Below are positions 18,114 to 27,487 of a stretch of 64,000 nt of DNA, piece after piece. The stretch covers positions 1 to 64,000 of the forward strand of contig JAHEFE010000010.1 of NCBI GenBank assembly GCA_024640365.1. The letters are read 5' to 3'. The translations under genes and the position numbers were made by a program. This DNA is from Woeseiaceae bacterium. Lineage in GTDB: Bacteria; Pseudomonadota; Gammaproteobacteria; Steroidobacterales; Woeseiaceae. The notes under the pieces were generated by a model. That model ran no database searches. It was not told where the DNA came from and saw nothing but the letters and a program-made list of their open reading frames with translations. How positions within the stretch are numbered: the first letter of the stretch is position 1; each line of letters starts with the position of its first letter.

Positions 18114-21100
18114 GTGCAAAAAAACAGACTGCAATCGGGAGGCCGTATCGATCGCACGCAGGTGCTGAATTTTCGATTCAACGGGCGAGCTTACCAGGGA
18201 TGTGCGGGCGACACATTGGCATCAGCCCTGCTGGCAAATGGCGTCTACTTGATCGGACGCAGTTTCAAATTACATCGTCCACGCGGCATCGTTGGTAGCG
18301 GTGCCGAGGAACCGAATGCGATCGTGCAGATTGGCAGCGGCGCTGCGACATTACCGAATCAATGTGCGACACAGGTCTTGCTGTATGAGGGGCTTGACGC
18401 CAACAGCCTGCGCGGCTGGCCAAGCGTACAGTTTGACGTGGGCAGCATTACGAACTGGTTCAGTCGCTTTCTCGCCGCCGGGTTTTACTACAAGACTTTC
18501 ATGGCGCCGCGCAAGCTGTGGAGCTTCTACGAAAAATTGATTCGCGATTCCGCCGGTTGGGGGCATGCGCCAACCAAGGCCGATCCGGATTTCTATGAAC
18601 ACCGCAACGCTCATTGTGATGTTTTAATAGCCGGCGCCGGACCGGCAGGCCTAATGGCCGCACTCGCCGCGGCGAACTCCGGCGCTCGCGTCATCATCGC
18701 TGACGAGCAAAGTGAGTTTGGCGGGCGGCTGCTTTCACAAACTGATGAAATTGACAGCATGGCGGCCACGGACTGGGTCGCGCAAGCGATCAATACTCTT
18801 GCACAGCATGAAAACGTACGCATGCTGCCACGTAGTACCGTGTTCGGTTATTTCGACCACAACTTTGTCACAATTGCCGAGCATTGCACCGATCACCTGG
18901 GGGCGCACAAACACACAACAGTTCGTGAGCGTTTGTGGCGCGTACGAGCGCGCCAGGTCATCCTGGCGCAAGGCGCCTTTGAACGACCGCTCGTGTTTTG
19001 CAATAACGATCGGCCGGGTGTGATGCTGGCCTCTGCTGTCTCCACCTACGTTAATCGCTACGGTGTCTGCCCCGGACGCGAAGTCGTGGTCTTTGCAAAC
19101 AACGACTCAGCGTATCGCTGTGCGCTCGATTTAGATGCAGCGGGCGCCAGCGTCAAAGCAGTGATCGACAGCCGGGCAACAGGCGCCGGCGATTTGCAGC
19201 AAGAGGTCGAAGCACTGGGAATAACCGTTATGACCGGCCACGTCGTAACGAATACGCTGGGCAGCCAACAGATACGCGCGGTGCAGATTGCCAAATTCTC
19301 AATCGAGGGCACGGTGCCGGCTACACTTCCCGCACAGGACCTGGTGACGATTCAATGCGACCTGCTGGCAATGTCCGGCGGCTGGAGCCCTGCCGTGCAT
19401 CTACACTCACAGTCTGGCGGGCGAATTACCTGGAGCGAAGAACTGCACTGTTTTGTGCCCGATGGCACAACCCAAAACTGTGTCTCTGCCGGCGCTGGCA
19501 ATGGTGCCTGGGAATTGCATGATTGTCTGCGCCAGGGACTGGAAGCCGGCAAGGCAGCCATTGAATACTGTGGCTTGGAAATCAGCGATCTCGCAGAACC
19601 GAAAACCGAGGGTATCGAAACAAACTCTCTGCAACCGCTGTGGCGTGTCCCCGCCGTGAAAGCGCCGGATCGCTGCCCGAAACAATTTCTCGATTTCCAG
19701 AACGACACATCGGTCGCCGATGTACGCCTCGCAGTGCGCGAGGGCTACCGCAACGTGGAACACGTCAAACGCTATACAGCTCTCGGTTTCGGCACTGACC
19801 AGGGGAAGCTCGGCAACATCAACGGCATGGCCGTGCTGGCCGAATACCTGGGCGAACCGATAGCGAACGTCGGCACCACCACATTTCGTCCAGCCTACAC
19901 GCCGACATCATTCGGCACCTGTGCCGGCGAAACCGTTGGTCAGCTATTTGATCCAGTACGTAAAACAGCCATACACGAATGGCACGAAGCCGCCGGCGCG
20001 AAATTTGAAACCGTTGGCCAGTGGCTGCGACCCTGGTACTTCCCGGATGGTGACGAAGACCTGGATGCCGCGGTAAAACGAGAGTGTCTTGCAACAAGGC
20101 GTAGCGTTGGCATCATGGACGCGTCCACTCTTGGCAAAATTGATGTGCAAGGCCCGGATGCCGTCAAGTTCCTCGAGCGCATCTACACCCATGATGTCGG
20201 CAAAATGAAGGTTGGTCGCTGTGCCTACGGCATCATGCTCGGCGAAGATGGCATGCTCAAAGATGACGGTGTCATGGCACGCCTTGGTGAACAACACTTT
20301 TATCTCACGACCACCACCGGCGGTGCAGCGTCGGTCATGTCGTGGCTGGAGCTGTGGCTGCAAACAGAGTGGCCGGATCTTGACGTTTACCTGACATCAG
20401 TGACCGACCATTACTCGACCATTTCTGTCGCCGGTCCGACGAGTCGCCAGTTGCTGCAAGCTATCGACTGCGACACTTCACTGGACGCTGCGGATTTTCC
20501 GTTTATGTCGACCCAGACCGCGACGCTTTGTAACTTGCCAGTGCGCTTGTTCCGGGTCAGCTTTAGTGGCGAGCTGGCATTCGAAATCAATGTTGCCAGT
20601 GACCATGCGTTGACTCTTTGGTGCGCGCTCATGGATGCAGGCAAAAATTTCGATATCACTCCTTACGGCACAGAATCCATGCACGTGTTACGTGCGGAAA
20701 AAGGGTTCGTCATTGTCGGGCAGGATACGGATGGCTCGGTCACTCCGACCGATTTGCATATGAGTTGGATGCTGGCAAGCGACAAAGACTTCCTTGGCAA
20801 GCGATCGTTGCGGCGGCCCGACGCGCTGCGAGCCGATCGCAAGCAATGGGTGGGCCTGATTCCAGCCGATAAAACCACCGTCATTGCCGAAGGCACCCAG
20901 CTTATTGAAGACACTGCTGCGAGGGCACCGGTGCCGATGTGCGGCCACATCAGTTCGAGTTATGACAGCCCGACGCTCGGCCACCCCATTGCATTGGCGC
21001 TGCTGAAGGGTGGCCTTGAACGGGCAGGAGAAAAGGTTTATGCATCGCTCGCCAACGGCAAAGCAGTACCAATGACCGTGACGTCCCCCGTTTTTTATGA

Positions 21101-21128
21101 CCCACAGGGAGAGCGGCAACGTGATTGA
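18114..21128 (+). CDS. soxA: Sarcosine oxidase, alpha subunit
   Basis: The 1004-residue protein has an N-terminal ferredoxin-like 2Fe-2S-fold domain (GCAGDTLASALLANGV; not metal-binding in known SoxA), then a pyridine-nucleotide fold with VLIAGAGPAGLMAA near residue 172, and a C-terminal GcvT-type folate domain (about 620–1000). SoxA binds NAD and tetrahydrofolate and turns formaldehyde from sarcosine into 5,10-methylene-THF. GTG 18114 is chosen as start because GAGGAG lies 10 nt upstream. ATG 18090 would begin inside soxD and add eight residues. The 3' end overlaps soxG by 8 nt. Confidence 0.93.
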   Translation: MQKNRLQSGGRIDRTQVLNFRFNGRAYQGCAGDTLASALLANGVYLIGRSFKLHRPRGIVGSGAEEPNAIVQIGSGAATLPNQCATQVLLYEGLDANSLRGWPSVQFDVGSITNWFSRFLAAGFYYKTFMAPRKLWSFYEKLIRDSAGWGHAPTKADPDFYEHRNAHCDVLIAGAGPAGLMAALAAANSGARVIIADEQSEFGGRLLSQTDEIDSMAATDWVAQAINTLAQHENVRMLPRSTVFGYFDHNFVTIAEHCTDHLGAHKHTTVRERLWRVRARQVILAQGAFERPLVFCNNDRPGVMLASAVSTYVNRYGVCPGREVVVFANNDSAYRCALDLDAAGASVKAVIDSRATGAGDLQQEVEALGITVMTGHVVTNTLGSQQIRAVQIAKFSIEGTVPATLPAQDLVTIQCDLLAMSGGWSPAVHLHSQSGGRITWSEELHCFVPDGTTQNCVSAGAGNGAWELHDCLRQGLEAGKAAIEYCGLEISDLAEPKTEGIETNSLQPLWRVPAVKAPDRCPKQFLDFQNDTSVADVRLAVREGYRNVEHVKRYTALGFGTDQGKLGNINGMAVLAEYLGEPIANVGTTTFRPAYTPTSFGTCAGETVGQLFDPVRKTAIHEWHEAAGAKFETVGQWLRPWYFPDGDEDLDAAVKRECLATRRSVGIMDASTLGKIDVQGPDAVKFLERIYTHDVGKMKVGRCAYGIMLGEDGMLKDDGVMARLGEQHFYLTTTTGGAASVMSWLELWLQTEWPDLDVYLTSVTDHYSTISVAGPTSRQLLQAIDCDTSLDAADFPFMSTQTATLCNLPVRLFRVSFSGELAFEINVASDHALTLWCALMDAGKNFDITPYGTESMHVLRAEKGFVIVGQDTDGSVTPTDLHMSWMLASDKDFLGKRSLRRPDALRADRKQWVGLIPADKTTVIAEGTQLIEDTAARAPVPMCGHISSSYDSPTLGHPIALALLKGGLERAGEKVYASLANGKAVPMTVTSPVFYDPQGERQRD

Positions 21129-21741
21129 TACGAAACTCAACCTGCCGCGACATGGATTGGAGTCACTGCTCAAGTCAGTGGGAAGTTCAGCCGATAATCC
21201 ATCAGCACCTCCTGGCGCAAGTCTCGCTATTAGCCTCAATGCGCAAATCAATTTGCGGGGAAATTCCAGAAACAAAGGTTTCCTCAGCGCCGCCAGGAAA
21301 GCGCTGGGTCAGGATCTGCCGTTGACCGCCAACACGTTTCACCAGGGCGAGCCAGGTGTTTTCTGGCTCGGTCCCGATGAGTGGTTAATCAGCAGCAACG
21401 AGGAATCCAGTGCGGTACTTTTAGGCCGGCTTCGTGATCATTTACAGGATCATGCATTCGCGGCAACCGATGTCGGCGCGGGGCAGGTCTGTCTGTCCCT
21501 GACCGGCGCAAATGCCAGCGACATTCTCGCCAAGGGCTGTACACTGGATTTTCACCCCGACCACTTCCAGGTTGGAGACTGTGCGCAAAGCGGCCTCGGC
21601 AAAACCAGTGTGTTGATTGCATTGGTTAGCAATGCACCAGAATTTAGAATCATGGTTCGACGCAGCTATGCCGACTATCTCGTACGCTGGTTGCTGCATT
21701 CCGGTAAAGAGTTTGGCTTGCGTGCGGGAGCTGCGTCCTGA
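21121..21741 (+). CDS. soxG: Sarcosine oxidase, gamma subunit
   Basis: The 206-residue protein has the SoxG layout: a variable N-terminus, then [12 protein letters not shown] and [18 protein letters not shown], ending shortly after the [12 protein letters not shown] segment. It is the smallest folate-domain-like subunit and stabilises the tetramer. Start GTG 21121 has GGAGAG 6 nt upstream and overlaps the soxA stop by 8 nt. Its own stop TGA overlaps the probable CTG start of betA. Confidence 0.9.
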   Translation: MIDTKLNLPRHGLESLLKSVGSSADNPSAPPGASLAISLNAQINLRGNSRNKGFLSAARKALGQDLPLTANTFHQGEPGVFWLGPDEWLISSNEESSAVLLGRLRDHLQDHAFAATDVGAGQVCLSLTGANASDILAKGCTLDFHPDHFQVGDCAQSGLGKTSVLIALVSNAPEFRIMVRRSYADYLVRWLLHSGKEFGLRAGAAS

Positions 21742-23441
21742 ATACCACAATCGACTCTCAATACGATTACATCATCATCGGCGCCGGCTCTGCGGGCTGC
21801 GTACTCGCCAACCGATTGAGCGCGGATGACCGTCATAGTGTCTTGCTTATTGAGGCCGGCGGCAGCGATCACAGCATCTTTATCCAGATGCCTACCGCTC
21901 TTTCCTATCCAATGAACATGAAAAAATTCAACTGGTTCTTTGAATCAGGCGAAGAGCCCTATGCCAATAATCGACGCTTTCATTGTCCGCGCGGCAAAGT
22001 CATTGGTGGCTCCTCGTCAATCAATGGCATGGTGTACGTTCGCGGCCATGCCTGCGATTTCGATGAATGGGAGCGTCTCGGCGCATACGGTTGGGGGTAT
22101 CACAATTGCCTGCCGTACTTCCAGCGTGCGGAAAGCTGGGTGGGCGGCGCTGATGAATACCACGGGGATGCAGGACCGATAAACGTTTGCGCCGGCAATG
22201 ATATGAAATTGAACCCCTTGTACCAGGCATTCATTGATGCCGGGGTTGAGGCGGGTTACCCACACACCGCCGACTATAACGGTCAACAGCAGGAAGGCTT
22301 CGGCCAGATGCACATGTCAATCAGGAATGGCGTTCGCGAATCTTGCTCGTATGCGTATCTGCATCCCGTCAAGAAACGCAAGAACCTGACGATTGTAAAA
22401 AACGCATTCACGGAAAAAATACTGCTTGAGGACAAGACGGCGGTCGGGGTGCAGGTGCGCGTCGGCAAAAAGGAGTTGGTCATACGCTGTCGCAAGGAAA
22501 TAATTTCCTGCGCCGGCAGTATCGGCTCGCCAACCTTGTTACAGCATTCGGGCATTGGCGCCACGGACGTTTTGCAAAAAGCGGGAGTCGACCTGCAACA
22601 TGAACTACCCGGTGTTGGCGAAAATCTGCAGGATCATATCGAAGTCTATTTCCAGTACGCGTGCACGCAGCCCATCACCCTGAACAGTAAACTAGGTCTT
22701 ATTGGCAAGGCATTGATTGGTGCACGCTGGCTAATGTTCAAAAGTGGTCTTGGCGCAACCAACCACTTCGAATCCTGCGGCTTCATCCGTTCGGAGCCGG
22801 GCCTGAAGTGGCCGGACATTCAATACCACTTCCTGCCGGCGGCCATGCGCTATGACGGTAATGCCGCCGTAAAGGGGCACGGCTACCAGGTGCATGTTGG
22901 CCCGAACAAGCCGAAAAGCAGAGGCTATGTCAGGATCGTCAGTGCTGATCCTCGCAGCAAGCCGGAAATCCTGTTCAATTATCTGAAAGACCCGGAAGAC
23001 ATCAAGGCCTGGCGTCGATGCATACGACTGACACGAGAAATTATGGCGCAGCCGGCATTCGCGCCTTATCGAGGGCCGGAAATCCAGCCCGGTGCAGACA
23101 TCCAGACAGACGAGCAAATTGATGCATGGGTTCGCGGTCAGGTAGAGAGTGCCTACCACCCCGCCGGCAGCTGCAAAATGGGTGCGGCAGATGATCCGCT
23201 TGCGGTAGTCGATTCACAGTGCCGCGTCATCGGCGTTAACCAGCTGCGCGTCGTCGATTCATCCATCATGCCCACGCTCACCAACGGTAACCTGAATGCG
23301 CCGACGATCATGCTTGCCGAAAAAGCGGCTGACCTGATTCTTGGCAACATGCCCTTGCCTGCGGCACAGGTTACGCCGTGGATCGATGAGGGCTGGAAAA
23401 CGCAGCAACGTCTGCGGCCAGTCACAGAGCCACAGGCCTGA
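21738..23441 (+). CDS. betA: Choline dehydrogenase (GMC oxidoreductase), apparent CTG start
   Basis: With a CTG start at 21738 the product is 567 residues (E. coli BetA is 556) and begins [20 protein letters not shown], a standard N-terminus with the FAD-binding GxGxxG. The frame is closed by TAA at 21705. Between there and 21816 there is no ATG, GTG or TTG, and TTG 21816 would delete the FAD motif. GGAG at 21727–21730 lies 7 nt before the CTG, which overlaps the soxG stop as CTGA. Catalytic [10 protein letters not shown] and [10 protein letters not shown] are present. Central segments such as [14 protein letters not shown] and [10 protein letters not shown] are BetA-like. It should oxidise choline to betaine aldehyde. 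Confidence 0.88.
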   Translation: MNTTIDSQYDYIIIGAGSAGCVLANRLSADDRHSVLLIEAGGSDHSIFIQMPTALSYPMNMKKFNWFFESGEEPYANNRRFHCPRGKVIGGSSSINGMVYVRGHACDFDEWERLGAYGWGYHNCLPYFQRAESWVGGADEYHGDAGPINVCAGNDMKLNPLYQAFIDAGVEAGYPHTADYNGQQQEGFGQMHMSIRNGVRESCSYAYLHPVKKRKNLTIVKNAFTEKILLEDKTAVGVQVRVGKKELVIRCRKEIISCAGSIGSPTLLQHSGIGATDVLQKAGVDLQHELPGVGENLQDHIEVYFQYACTQPITLNSKLGLIGKALIGARWLMFKSGLGATNHFESCGFIRSEPGLKWPDIQYHFLPAAMRYDGNAAVKGHGYQVHVGPNKPKSRGYVRIVSADPRSKPEILFNYLKDPEDIKAWRRCIRLTREIMAQPAFAPYRGPEIQPGADIQTDEQIDAWVRGQVESAYHPAGSCKMGAADDPLAVVDSQCRVIGVNQLRVVDSSIMPTLTNGNLNAPTIMLAEKAADLILGNMPLPAAQVTPWIDEGWKTQQRLRPVTEPQA

Positions 23442-23446
23442 TACCC

Positions 23447-24592
23447 ATGCAAAATATTTTATCGATTGCCATTGCCATAACCTTGATTAGCTCGCTGTTG
23501 CTGGTCCTGGTCTGGCGTAATACCCGAATATCCGGCGATCTTCCGTCGACCCTGTTTGCATTCATCGCCATTCTGTTCACGTCGGGCCTCGATGTGGGAC
23601 TTATCATGTTTCCGCTGACGGAATTTCCTGTCTATGCAGCCGAACAGCCTTACCAGTTCGCAAGCCCGCTCGCGATCGAGTTCGGTTTCTGGGGCTTCCT
23701 GGTCTGGATGTTTTATTTTTTGACGACGTTTTATTTTTGCGTCATCGAACCACGGGTGCAGCTGTTTCAGGTACCTTTCGTTAAATTCCTGAATAACATC
23801 GTTATCATCGGAACCTGTGCATTCACTGGCTTTCTTTTTCTGAGCTACCTGCCCAACTATATCGAAGGCATCAGTGACCCACTGCGCTACAGTCTCGTCG
23901 GTGTTGTCGTTTTGTGCGCGGTATTTTCCAGCACGGACATCGGCTTTGTAAAAGTCCTCAGCATTGCGTCGACCTGGCTGTTCTTTCTTTTGATCCTGGT
24001 GATGTGGTTGAACTCCGGCATGACCCTGGGAGGTTTTGGCTCGGTCGTTTCCGAGATAGGCGGCTATTTCAAAAATATCAGACATTTCATTATGCCCCTC
24101 ACCGACTACCACGCCTTCTATCTGTTCTGGTGGTTTTCCTGGAGCATCATGATTGGTCAGTTCGTTTCGCGCTTTGTGGGGGGATTAAAAACCTGGCAGC
24201 TGTTGCTTGCGCTGCTCATCATACCGTCCATTCCCATCGCCGTGTGGTTCTCTGTTTTGTATTACTACTTCGTTAACCAGCTGACTATTTCACCGCTGTA
24301 TAACGCGGCGATGGTGATCGTTGGCATTATTTTTGTGATTAATTCGCTGGATTCGCTGACCAGACTTTACACTGATAACCTGAATTTGACGGTGGCACGC
24401 TTCGGCCGTCGAAACTACATCATCGGCAACTGGTTATTGATGTACGGACTGATATTGCTATACCAGTTTACGCCTCTGAAAATCGAATGGATCGGTCTGA
24501 TCGTGATCGCAATTTACCTGCTGATCTACCTGTTGCTTATAAGGGCGCATCGACGCGGAACAATATTCAACTCGAACGACCCGATCTCGTAA
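23447..24592 (+). CDS. Short, divergent BCCT-like choline/betaine transporter
   Basis: The 381-residue integral membrane protein has about 11 hydrophobic segments. SGLDVGLIMFPLTE and FGFWGFLVWMFYF resemble the BCCT pattern of a Gly-rich helix followed by an HWG-type helix. YLFWWFSWSIMIGQFVSR near residue 225 matches the BCCT Trp motif helix, though the usual WxWWxxW spacing is degenerate. Typical BCCT proteins have 12 helices and more than 500 residues, so N- and C-terminal regions are trimmed. ATG 23447 is 5 nt after betA, last in the operon. Substrate inferred from context: choline, betaine or a related methylated amine. Confidence 0.68.
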   Translation: MQNILSIAIAITLISSLLLVLVWRNTRISGDLPSTLFAFIAILFTSGLDVGLIMFPLTEFPVYAAEQPYQFASPLAIEFGFWGFLVWMFYFLTTFYFCVIEPRVQLFQVPFVKFLNNIVIIGTCAFTGFLFLSYLPNYIEGISDPLRYSLVGVVVLCAVFSSTDIGFVKVLSIASTWLFFLLILVMWLNSGMTLGGFGSVVSEIGGYFKNIRHFIMPLTDYHAFYLFWWFSWSIMIGQFVSRFVGGLKTWQLLLALLIIPSIPIAVWFSVLYYYFVNQLTISPLYNAAMVIVGIIFVINSLDSLTRLYTDNLNLTVARFGRRNYIIGNWLLMYGLILLYQFTPLKIEWIGLIVIAIYLLIYLLLIRAHRRGTIFNSNDPIS

Positions 24593-24610
24593 CGCGCAGC
24601 AGCTAATCCG

Positions 24611-26089
24611 TCAGTAAGGGCTTTCCAATTTTCCCATTTCCACGTACACCGACTTTATCTGTGAATAGTGTTCGATAGCGTGCTGTGAATTTTCCCGACC
24701 CATTCCCGAGTGCTTCATGCCGCCGAACGGCATTTCGACCGGCGTAATATTGTAGGTATTGATCCAGCAAGTTCCCGCCTTCAGCTTTGCGATGACGCCA
24801 TGAGCCGTCGTCAGGTCGGAAGTAAAAACACCCGCAGCTAAACCGAACTCGGTGTTGTTGGCGCGCTCGATGACTTCCTCGACCGTATCGAAAGTTAAGA
24901 CCGACATGACCGGTCCAAAAATTTCTTCTCGCGCAATGGTCATGTCATCCGTGACGTCAGCAAATACCGTCGGCTGGATGAAGTTGCCTTGCTCGCAGCC
25001 GGCAACCACGGCCCGATCGCCGCCGCATACCAGGCGTGCTCCTTCTTTTTTCCCTATCTCTATGTAAGCAAGCACCTTGTCCCGCTGCGGCGCCGACACC
25101 AACGGTCCCATTTGCGTCTTTTCATCCAGCGGATTACCCAGCAATATAGCCGCACAGCGTGGCTGCAACTTCTGCAAGAACTCCTCCAGAACGGCTCGTT
25201 GCACAAATACCCGCGTGCCGTTGCTACATACCTGACCACTCGAATAAAAGTTGCCCAGCATAGCGCCGGCAACAGCCTGATCCATATCGGCATCGGCGAA
25301 TACAATCAATGGCGACTTGCCGCCCAGCTCGAGGGTAACTGGTTTCAATGTTTCGGCAGCTCCCGTCGCAACTTTCTTACCCGTAGCGACAGATCCGGTT
25401 ATCGAAACTTTCGCAACCCCAGGATGCTTCACCAGAGTGGATCCGGTCGCGGCCGCTCCCTGCAATACATTGAATACTCCGTCGGGCAAACCCGCCTCCT
25501 TGAAAATTTCCGCAAGCTTCAGCGCGGACAAAGGCGTGACTTCCGAAGGCTTGAATATCATCGCATTGCCGCAAGCCAGTGCCGGTGCCGCTTTCCAGCA
25601 TGCGATTTGAAAAGGGTAGTTCCAGGCACCGATACCAACGCACACACCCAACGGTTCGCGGCGCGTGTAAAAAAATGACTCGCCCTGCTGCACGGTCTCC
25701 CCGCCAACAGTGGCTGCGATACCACCGAAATATTCAAGGCAATCTGCTCCAGATAAAGCGTCTGCGCAGAGCGTCTCTTGCAACGGTTTGCCGGTATCGC
25801 GGGTCTCTAAAATCGAAAGTTCTCGATTGCGCTCTCGAATCAAATCCGCTGCCTTGCGTAAAATGCGGCCTCGCTCGGTACCGGTCAAAGCGGCCCAGGA
25901 TTCCTGGGCTTGTCGAGCAGCAACGACGCACTCGTCTATCAAACTGGCAGATGCGGCGTTCAACTCAGCAATCACCATCCCCGTCACAGAACACAGGCTT
26001 TGCATGGGCGTTCCGTCAGGGTCATCCACGTACTTGCCGTTCACATAATGGCTGGCAGCAGGTTGTACTGAGGCGGCGGAAATTGTCAC
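24611..26089 (-). CDS. betB: Betaine aldehyde dehydrogenase
   Basis: The 492-residue aldehyde dehydrogenase has the N-terminal cofactor region [19 protein letters not shown], general-base Glu in LELGGKSP and nucleophile Cys in [11 protein letters not shown]. The last motif is characteristic of BetB-type betaine or aminoaldehyde dehydrogenases. It should oxidise betaine aldehyde to glycine betaine with NAD+. It is convergent with the sox–betA–BCCT operon, leaving 18 nt between stops, so it has its own promoter in the 26090–26367 gap. No betI repressor gene is near. Confidence 0.92.
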   Translation of the reverse strand: MTISAASVQPAASHYVNGKYVDDPDGTPMQSLCSVTGMVIAELNAASASLIDECVVAARQAQESWAALTGTERGRILRKAADLIRERNRELSILETRDTGKPLQETLCADALSGADCLEYFGGIAATVGGETVQQGESFFYTRREPLGVCVGIGAWNYPFQIACWKAAPALACGNAMIFKPSEVTPLSALKLAEIFKEAGLPDGVFNVLQGAAATGSTLVKHPGVAKVSITGSVATGKKVATGAAETLKPVTLELGGKSPLIVFADADMDQAVAGAMLGNFYSSGQVCSNGTRVFVQRAVLEEFLQKLQPRCAAILLGNPLDEKTQMGPLVSAPQRDKVLAYIEIGKKEGARLVCGGDRAVVAGCEQGNFIQPTVFADVTDDMTIAREEIFGPVMSVLTFDTVEEVIERANNTEFGLAAGVFTSDLTTAHGVIAKLKAGTCWINTYNITPVEMPFGGMKHSGMGRENSQHAIEHYSQIKSVYVEMGKLESPY

Positions 26090-26367
26090 AAAAATACTCC
26101 TTTTAGGTTTACCGGCAGAGTTGCGTTTAACAGCCAGACCGGCCGCTTGATGTCCTCACACCTATATTCACACGGTGTAACGGCATACAACCATGTTCGC
26201 CGCCGCGCGCTGGATGCTAATGGCAATTTATTGGCTACAGAGATTATGGATGGCGGCATATCCCCAGCGCAACCGCCCGAACTTCCCGCAATTTAGGTTG
26301 ATTGTCTGTGCGAATAGGGTAGGATACGCAGCCAATTTCTCAGCATAACCCCAAAAAAGAGGCAAAA

Positions 26368-27027
26368 ATGCGTAATTTATTTGCAGCAATATTGCTGATC
26401 GCTTTACCGGCAGTGTCGAGCGCTCAAAGCTACTCCACCCGCTCAGATTCATGGGAATGGTCAATCTCCGCTGTGTTCCAGGACTCCAAGAACATCAGCA
26501 GTGAAAACGGCTCCTACCTTGACGTTAAGAGCGATACAGGATTTGGCCTTAATATGGCCTACAACCTCAGCGACAAGCTTTCTGTCGGCATGGACCTCGA
26601 GTTCATTTGGCCCAATTATGATGCCGTAATCGTAGATGACCTTGGAATCGACGGCGACGTATCCATCAGCCATGAGATGTCACAGGTAAACACTCGCTTC
26701 AAAGGAACCTACAACTTTTTCGAGGGTCCGTTTACACCGTTCGTGGAAGCCGGCCTTGGCTGGAGTTATTTTGATTCCAACGTTACTGATCAGCCGCCGG
26801 TGGTTGGTTGCTGGTGGCACCCGATATGGGGCTACATCTGTGACGGCTTTTACGACACATTTTCTGAAACAGAATTCAGCTATGGCGCAGGCGCCGGTAT
26901 CCGCTATGACTTCACCGGCGGAACCTTTATTAAAGCCAGCTACAACGTTTGGGAATTGGATGGTCTGGGCAGTGCTCACGACTCTTCACTCGAAGCAGGT
27001 CGTATAGAGTTCGGCTGGAACTTCTAG
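26368..27027 (+). CDS. Small outer-membrane beta-barrel protein
   Basis: The 219-residue protein has a signal peptide (to about residue 19, SSA) and a barrel of alternating strands ending with F (IEFGWNF). It resembles the OmpA-like eight-stranded OMP_b-brl family, with strand motif GLNMAYNLSDKLSVGMDLE. One extracellular loop has two Cys (VGCWW and YICDG) that could form a disulfide. Transport or adhesion roles cannot be told apart. A weak promoter (TTGATT at 26298, TAGGAT at 26320) precedes it and a strong terminator follows. Confidence 0.8.
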   Translation: MRNLFAAILLIALPAVSSAQSYSTRSDSWEWSISAVFQDSKNISSENGSYLDVKSDTGFGLNMAYNLSDKLSVGMDLEFIWPNYDAVIVDDLGIDGDVSISHEMSQVNTRFKGTYNFFEGPFTPFVEAGLGWSYFDSNVTDQPPVVGCWWHPIWGYICDGFYDTFSETEFSYGAGAGIRYDFTGGTFIKASYNVWELDGLGSAHDSSLEAGRIEFGWNF

Positions 27028-27056
27028 TCAGTTCGTTTAAAACACGCCAACTGAAA

Positions 27057-27089
27057 GGGCTACGTCGCTTGCGGCGTAGCCCTTTTTTT
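27057..27089 (+). terminator. Rho-independent terminator
   Basis: GGGCTACGTCGC (27057–27068) pairs with GCGGCGTAGCCC (27071–27082), with one G-U pair and a tight CTTG loop, followed by seven T residues (27083–27089). It ends the beta-barrel gene and separates it from the convergent EncFtn gene. Confidence 0.92.
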
Positions 27090-27154
27090 ATTATTTCGCC
27101 TTAACCCCAACAAAGCCACAACCTCTCTCTAACAATAAGTGTTGGCTTGTAAAA

Positions 27155-27442
27155 CTAGTCGTGAGCGATCATCTTCTCAGTAAATAAGAAGTCCTTCAGT
27201 TCTTTATCGAACGTCTGATCGTTTCTGCGAATCCACTCCAGAACCATCGCCGCATGTTCTTTTTCTTCATCGCGGTTGTGCGCGAGTATTGCCTTGAGCG
27301 ACTTGTCTTTGCACGCGTCCACTCTCTGGTTATACCAATCAACGGCCTCCAACTCCTCCATAAGCGAAGTTATCGCACGATGCATGTCCCGGGTTTTGTC
27401 CGAGAGCTCTTCTATTGGTTCGTGATAGCCTTCGTTTGCCAT
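27155..27442 (-). CDS. Encapsulated-ferritin-like (EncFtn) protein without targeting tail
   Basis: The 95-residue protein closely resembles the two-helix EncFtn family (Rhodospirillum rubrum type): MEELEAVDWYNQRVDA, AILAHNRDEEKEHAAM, then LEWIRRND. E30, E60 and H63 occupy the ferroxidase-ligand places and W36–Y37 is conserved. Family members oxidise and pass iron to an encapsulin shell through a C-terminal targeting peptide. This protein ends at FTEKMIAHD with no such tail, and no encapsulin gene is in the window. It is the last gene on the strand carrying znuAB, 45 nt after znuB. Confidence 0.85.
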   Translation of the reverse strand: MANEGYHEPIEELSDKTRDMHRAITSLMEELEAVDWYNQRVDACKDKSLKAILAHNRDEEKEHAAMVLEWIRRNDQTFDKELKDFLFTEKMIAHD

Positions 27443-27487
27443 ATGCCCTCTCTATCCAATTTAAAAATCAGTTCAAGCCGATTTTTG

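Noticed and set aside
21816-23441. TTG start for betA at 21816
   Set aside because: It would remove the GAGSAG FAD-binding motif, which is present in frame just upstream. CTG 21738 gives a full-length protein.
23459-24112. Antisense frame of about 217 codons opposite the BCCT-like gene
   Set aside because: The product is highly charged and without family features; it is a shadow of the hydrophobic gene on the other strand.
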